A DNA stretch of 64,000 bases, taken from positions 434,001 to 498,000 of the forward strand of contig JADJVE010000001.1 in NCBI GenBank assembly GCA_016716715.1, written 5' to 3'. The notes beneath the pieces are model-generated. The model saw only the letters and a program-made list of their open reading frames with translations. It had not been told where the DNA came from and did not search any database. The DNA comes from Acidobacteriota bacterium. GTDB lineage: Bacteria > Acidobacteriota > Thermoanaerobaculia > UBA5066. Within the stretch, counting starts at the first letter, position 1. Every line of letters begins with the position of its first letter. Shown in pieces: positions 60,876 to 64,000 of this stretch. A program made the translations under genes and the position numbers.

Positions 60876-63800
60876 TCAGTACTCCGTCGCCGGGATCATC
60901 CGGATGAAGCTGCCGTCGGAGGTCTGCGCGTCGTTCAGGACGCCGTACGCGAGCCACGTGTCGTCGCCGGAAACCCGCCGGACGACGGCGTAGGCCTTCG
61001 TGACCGAGGCGGGAACTCCCGCCACGTCGAAGATGCCGGACCACTGCGTCCAGTCGCCGGGGGCGAGGGAGACCGAGACCGCGCTGCCGACGGGCTGCCC
61101 GTTGGCGGCGTCCCAGAGCTGGACGGAGAGAGAAAGGGTCGACTCCGACGCGCCCCCGAGGTGCACGACCGCGAGATTCGAGCGAATCGACGCGTCACGC
61201 GTGAGGCCCGGGACGAGCGCGGAGGCTCGCGCCCCGCCGCCCTTCGCGGCCGCCGGGTACGCGACGCCGAAAGCGCCGCCCGTCGCCGCGTTCGGGTTCG
61301 GCGTGGTCGTGCGGGCGATCGCGACGGTGCGCGGCGCGTCGAGGCTGAAGAGATTGCGGAACTCGACGGCGAGCGTCCCGGCCTGCGCACCCGTCGAGGC
61401 GTCGGGCACGACGAGGCCCTTGCTCCTCAGGTACCCGATGATGTCCGGGATCGTCGTCTGCTGCCCGGCGGCGAGGGTGAGCGTCACGAAGGGCACGCCG
61501 GTCGAGGATCCGAGAGAGGGCTTGTAGAAGAGATCGACCGGAGTCGGGAACGCGCCGTCGTTCGCGAGCGTGAGCTCCGTCGTGTAGTGAGAGCCGGCGG
61601 CGCCGAACACGTCGAGGACGACCGGGACCACGAGCCGCCGCGCCGCGGAGAGGCCGCCCGGGCGGTAGAGCGGGAGGATCGAGCCGTCGGAGGTCTTCGC
61701 GTCGTTGACGACGCCGTACGCCGTCCACGCGCCGATGCCGGACGAGCGCGCGATCTTCACGTACCCGTGCGCGGGCTCCGTCATCCCGGCCTGGAGCAGG
61801 ACGCCGTTGAGCTGCTTCCATTCGCCGGGAGCAAGCGTGACGAGGATCGACGCCCCGGCGGTCGCACCCGACTGGTCGTAGACCTGGACGGAGAGCGTGA
61901 TCGGGTCCGCGCCGCGCCCCGGAACGTGCGCGAACGCGAGGTTCGAACGAGAGACGCCGCTCACGCTGCGAAGACCGTAGATGGCGCCGGCTTCCTCGGC
62001 GGCGTCGAGGTCGGACGGGGCGTCGAGAAAGACGCCGTAGCTTCCCGCGGCGTCGGTCGCGTACGTCCGCGAGAAGGCGTAGAGCGCGTCCGTCCCGGCG
62101 TTCGGAAGCCTGGCCGGGTCGATGGACACCGTGAGAGAGCCCGCGACCGGCGGCGGGCCGATCGCGACGCCGCGGTCGCGCAGGAACTGGAGCGCGTCCG
62201 CTGCGCGGATCTCGGTGTGGGGCGCGAGCGCCACCGTGGCGCTGCCGCTCCCGGAGCCGGCGAAGTCGGGCGCGGCCGTGAACGCGACGACGGCGTCGAG
62301 GTCCGCGTCGGACCGGTTGCCGAGCGTGAGGTCGGACCGGAACCGCGCGCCAGAGGCCCCGGGCACGTCGAGGACGACGGGCACGAGCTTCGCGGAGGAG
62401 GACGTGTCGGCGGCGAAGAGGCCGCGGCCCGCGGTGCCCGCCCAGAGCGTCGTCCCGAGGACGCGCACGACGCGCGCGTCGACGCCGAACTCGACGCCCG
62501 CGCTCTCGGGCTGCCAGCCGCCGTCCTTCTTGCGGAGGACGCCCGCGGCGCCGCCGGCCGCAAGGGCCATCCCGTTGCCCGTGTCGAGCGACGAAACGAA
62601 GGCGGTGTTCGCGCCGAAGTCGTCGCTCCGCCACGATCCGGGGATCGAGCCGCCGAGTGTCGCCGCGGCGATGCCCGTCGCCGGCGCCGCAAAGAGCGTC
62701 GCCGCGTCGCCGCCGATGGCCTGCACGAGCGACGGTGCGCCCGGCGCGCCCTGCCACGTCTGCTTGCGCGCGAAGAGGGCCGTGCCCGTCGACGCGTAGA
62801 GGGTTCCGTCGACCTCGCGCGCCGCGAGGATCGACTCCGTTCCCGAGAGGCCGCCGTTGTCCGCCGACCACGAGGAGACCACCCAGCGCCACATCCCGGC
62901 GCTCGGCGTGCCGCCCGCCACGCTGCCGTCGGCCGCGACGCGCACGAGCGCGGACGGCACGACGCCGGCGGGGAGCCCGGCGACCGCGGGCGCCGTCGAC
63001 GTGATGGACGCGTTGACGAGGGTGTAAGCCGAGACGTCGCAGTTCGACGCCGCGAGGAACAGCCCGGACGCGGCCGGCGCCTCGGCGCCCGCGCTCCCGA
63101 CGCCGGCGAGGGACGTCACGTCGCCGCAACCGTTCGCGGAGGCGCTGCCCAGTACGGACGACACGGGCGCCAGGCCCGCGCCGCGCGCGGAGGCGAGCGT
63201 GGTCCCCGCGATCGTCGCGACGTCGGAGATCGTGGAGGCCCAGAGCCCCGTTCCCGCCTCCACCCACGACGAACCGGACAGTTGGTAAACGGGCGCTCCT
63301 GCGGTTCCCGCGTAGAGGTCCGTCCCCGCGGCCGTGAAACTGAGCGCGCCGGGGGCGAGGATCGTGAAGTTGTCGGGCGCCCAGGAGCCGGATTTCTTCA
63401 GGATGCCCGCGTCCGCCGTCGCGGCGCGCAGGACGCCGCCGCCGAACGTGATCGCGCGAACGTCGTGGAAACCGAAACCGGGCTCCGCGACCCAGGCCGC
63501 GCCGTTCCACGAGTAGAGCGTCTGGTCCGTGCCGGCCCACAGGACGCCGTTCACGGACGCGAGCGCCTGCACGGTCGCCGTGACGGGCATTCCCGTCGAG
63601 AGGAACGTGACTGCGGCGCCGGTGTAACGCGCGACGGTGCCACGGACGCCCGCGACGAGGTCGCCGTTCCAGACGGCGGCCGAAACGACCTTGCCGCCCG
63701 GGCTCGCGAGGACGGCCCACGTGTTGCCGGTCTTCTTCGCGACTCCGAGGCCCCCGGCCCAGACGCTCGTCCCGTCCGTTGCGAGCGCGGAGGGCTGCGT

Positions 63801-64000
63801 CACGGAGACGGGGACCGCTTCCGCGAGCCAGGAATCCACGCACGGTCCGCCGGGAGTCGGTGCACAGGCCACCTGCCGCTGCCACACCTGCGCGCCGTCG
63901 GCCGCCCAGACGGAGCTGCCCGACACGAGGGAGAGAACGTTCTGTCCCGCAAGTCCGCCGGGCGTCCACGCGCCCGAGGCCAGCTTCCAGACGCCCCACG
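60876..64000 (-). CDS. Large secreted propeller/repeat protein, 5' end beyond the window
   Basis: At least 1041 aa are visible and the frame is open at position 64000, so the N-terminus is missing. Residues up to about 520 read as beta-propeller blades (GVLWAGTDQTLYSWNGAAWV, VRAITFGGGVLRAATADAG, TLYASTGTALFARKQTW). Two long modules of about 230 residues follow. Each starts with VPVVLDV(P/F)GA(S/A)G and ends with AYGVVNDAKTSDGS or AYGVLNDAQTSDGS. The same module style occurs in the 57985 gene. It is likely an extracellular or periplasmic adhesin or sensor; no known function. The internal GTG at 63926 is not the start. Confidence 0.78.
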   Translation of the reverse strand, partial: WGVWKLASGAWTPGGLAGQNVLSLVSGSSVWAADGAQVWQRQVACAPTPGGPCVDSWLAEAVPVSVTQPSALATDGTSVWAGGLGVAKKTGNTWAVLASPGGKVVSAAVWNGDLVAGVRGTVARYTGAAVTFLSTGMPVTATVQALASVNGVLWAGTDQTLYSWNGAAWVAEPGFGFHDVRAITFGGGVLRAATADAGILKKSGSWAPDNFTILAPGALSFTAAGTDLYAGTAGAPVYQLSGSSWVEAGTGLWASTISDVATIAGTTLASARGAGLAPVSSVLGSASANGCGDVTSLAGVGSAGAEAPAASGLFLAASNCDVSAYTLVNASITSTAPAVAGLPAGVVPSALVRVAADGSVAGGTPSAGMWRWVVSSWSADNGGLSGTESILAAREVDGTLYASTGTALFARKQTWQGAPGAPSLVQAIGGDAATLFAAPATGIAAATLGGSIPGSWRSDDFGANTAFVSSLDTGNGMALAAGGAAGVLRKKDGGWQPESAGVEFGVDARVVRVLGTTLWAGTAGRGLFAADTSSSAKLVPVVLDVPGASGARFRSDLTLGNRSDADLDAVVAFTAAPDFAGSGSGSATVALAPHTEIRAADALQFLRDRGVAIGPPPVAGSLTVSIDPARLPNAGTDALYAFSRTYATDAAGSYGVFLDAPSDLDAAEEAGAIYGLRSVSGVSRSNLAFAHVPGRGADPITLSVQVYDQSGATAGASILVTLAPGEWKQLNGVLLQAGMTEPAHGYVKIARSSGIGAWTAYGVVNDAKTSDGSILPLYRPGGLSAARRLVVPVVLDVFGAAGSHYTTELTLANDGAFPTPVDLFYKPSLGSSTGVPFVTLTLAAGQQTTIPDIIGYLRSKGLVVPDASTGAQAGTLAVEFRNLFSLDAPRTVAIARTTTPNPNAATGGAFGVAYPAAAKGGGARASALVPGLTRDASIRSNLAVVHLGGASESTLSLSVQLWDAANGQPVGSAVSVSLAPGDWTQWSGIFDVAGVPASVTKAYAVVRRVSGDDTWLAYGVLNDAQTSDGSFIRMIPATEY

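Overview
The window is about 70% G+C and tightly packed with protein genes on both strands. No rRNA, tRNA, CRISPR array, insertion sequence or phage module is visible. The gene set suggests a Gram-negative-type (diderm) bacterium, most likely a member of the Acidobacteriota, known only by inference. The reasons are: a TonB-dependent receptor with an N-terminal carboxypeptidase-like domain, an Omp85-type barrel and an OmpA protein (outer membrane); PknB-type Ser/Thr kinases, one with TPRs; many secreted peptidases; a sortase together with LPxTA-type C-termini; and very large secreted repeat proteins.

Layout. 1-2.4 kb: partial lysoplasmalogenase-like gene, a small secreted protein, an amidohydrolase. 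2.6-14.9 kb: a stress/envelope block with two CsbD proteins, two ferritin-like proteins, a BON protein, DUF5670 and GlsB-type membrane proteins, an alcohol dehydrogenase, a YXWGXW-type protein and a lipoprotein. These surround a regulatory core (8.9-12.5 kb) made of a hybrid histidine kinase, a sigma54-dependent response regulator and a degenerate kinase-like protein. 14.9-23.1 kb: a 2721-aa cyclic beta-1,2-glucan synthase. 23.3-26.3 kb: a collagen-repeat secreted protein and a Thr/Pro-repeat protein with a C-terminal sorting-like anchor, the latter frameshifted. 26.6-28.7 kb: HMG-CoA lyase-like enzyme plus family III CoA-transferase. 28.8-35.4 kb: OmpA protein, then a transporter, M14 peptidase, enolase-superfamily racemase/epimerase and M28 peptidase that look co-transcribed. 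35.4-40.4 kb: CapA-like protein, secreted cyanophycinase and a TonB receptor. 41.2-46 kb: sortase and Ca2+/H+ exchanger, then hemerythrin, heme-c/HAMP sensor and Ser/Thr kinase. 46.2-53.5 kb: TPR kinase, second M14 peptidase, aldo/keto reductase, FHA protein, glycerate kinase. 53.6-58 kb: DUF883-like protein, 7Fe ferredoxin, POT-type transporter, DUF2339 protein. 58-64 kb: two giant secreted proteins with shared repeat modules, the last one running off the window.

The most interesting signal is regulatory. Eight sites matching the sigma54 -24/-12 promoter (TGGCACG-N4-TTGCW, GG-N10-GC spacing) lie immediately upstream of the stress/envelope genes between 3.1 and 23.3 kb, in two cases as divergent pairs. 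They flank the gene for a sigma54-activating response regulator. This predicts a local sigma54-controlled stress regulon. Three further points deserve checking: single-base frameshifts in otherwise good genes (BON protein, Thr/Pro-repeat protein, a small lipoprotein), a sortase with at least one candidate LPxTA substrate in a diderm, and a short repeat found at two loci 22 kb apart with equal internal spacing.
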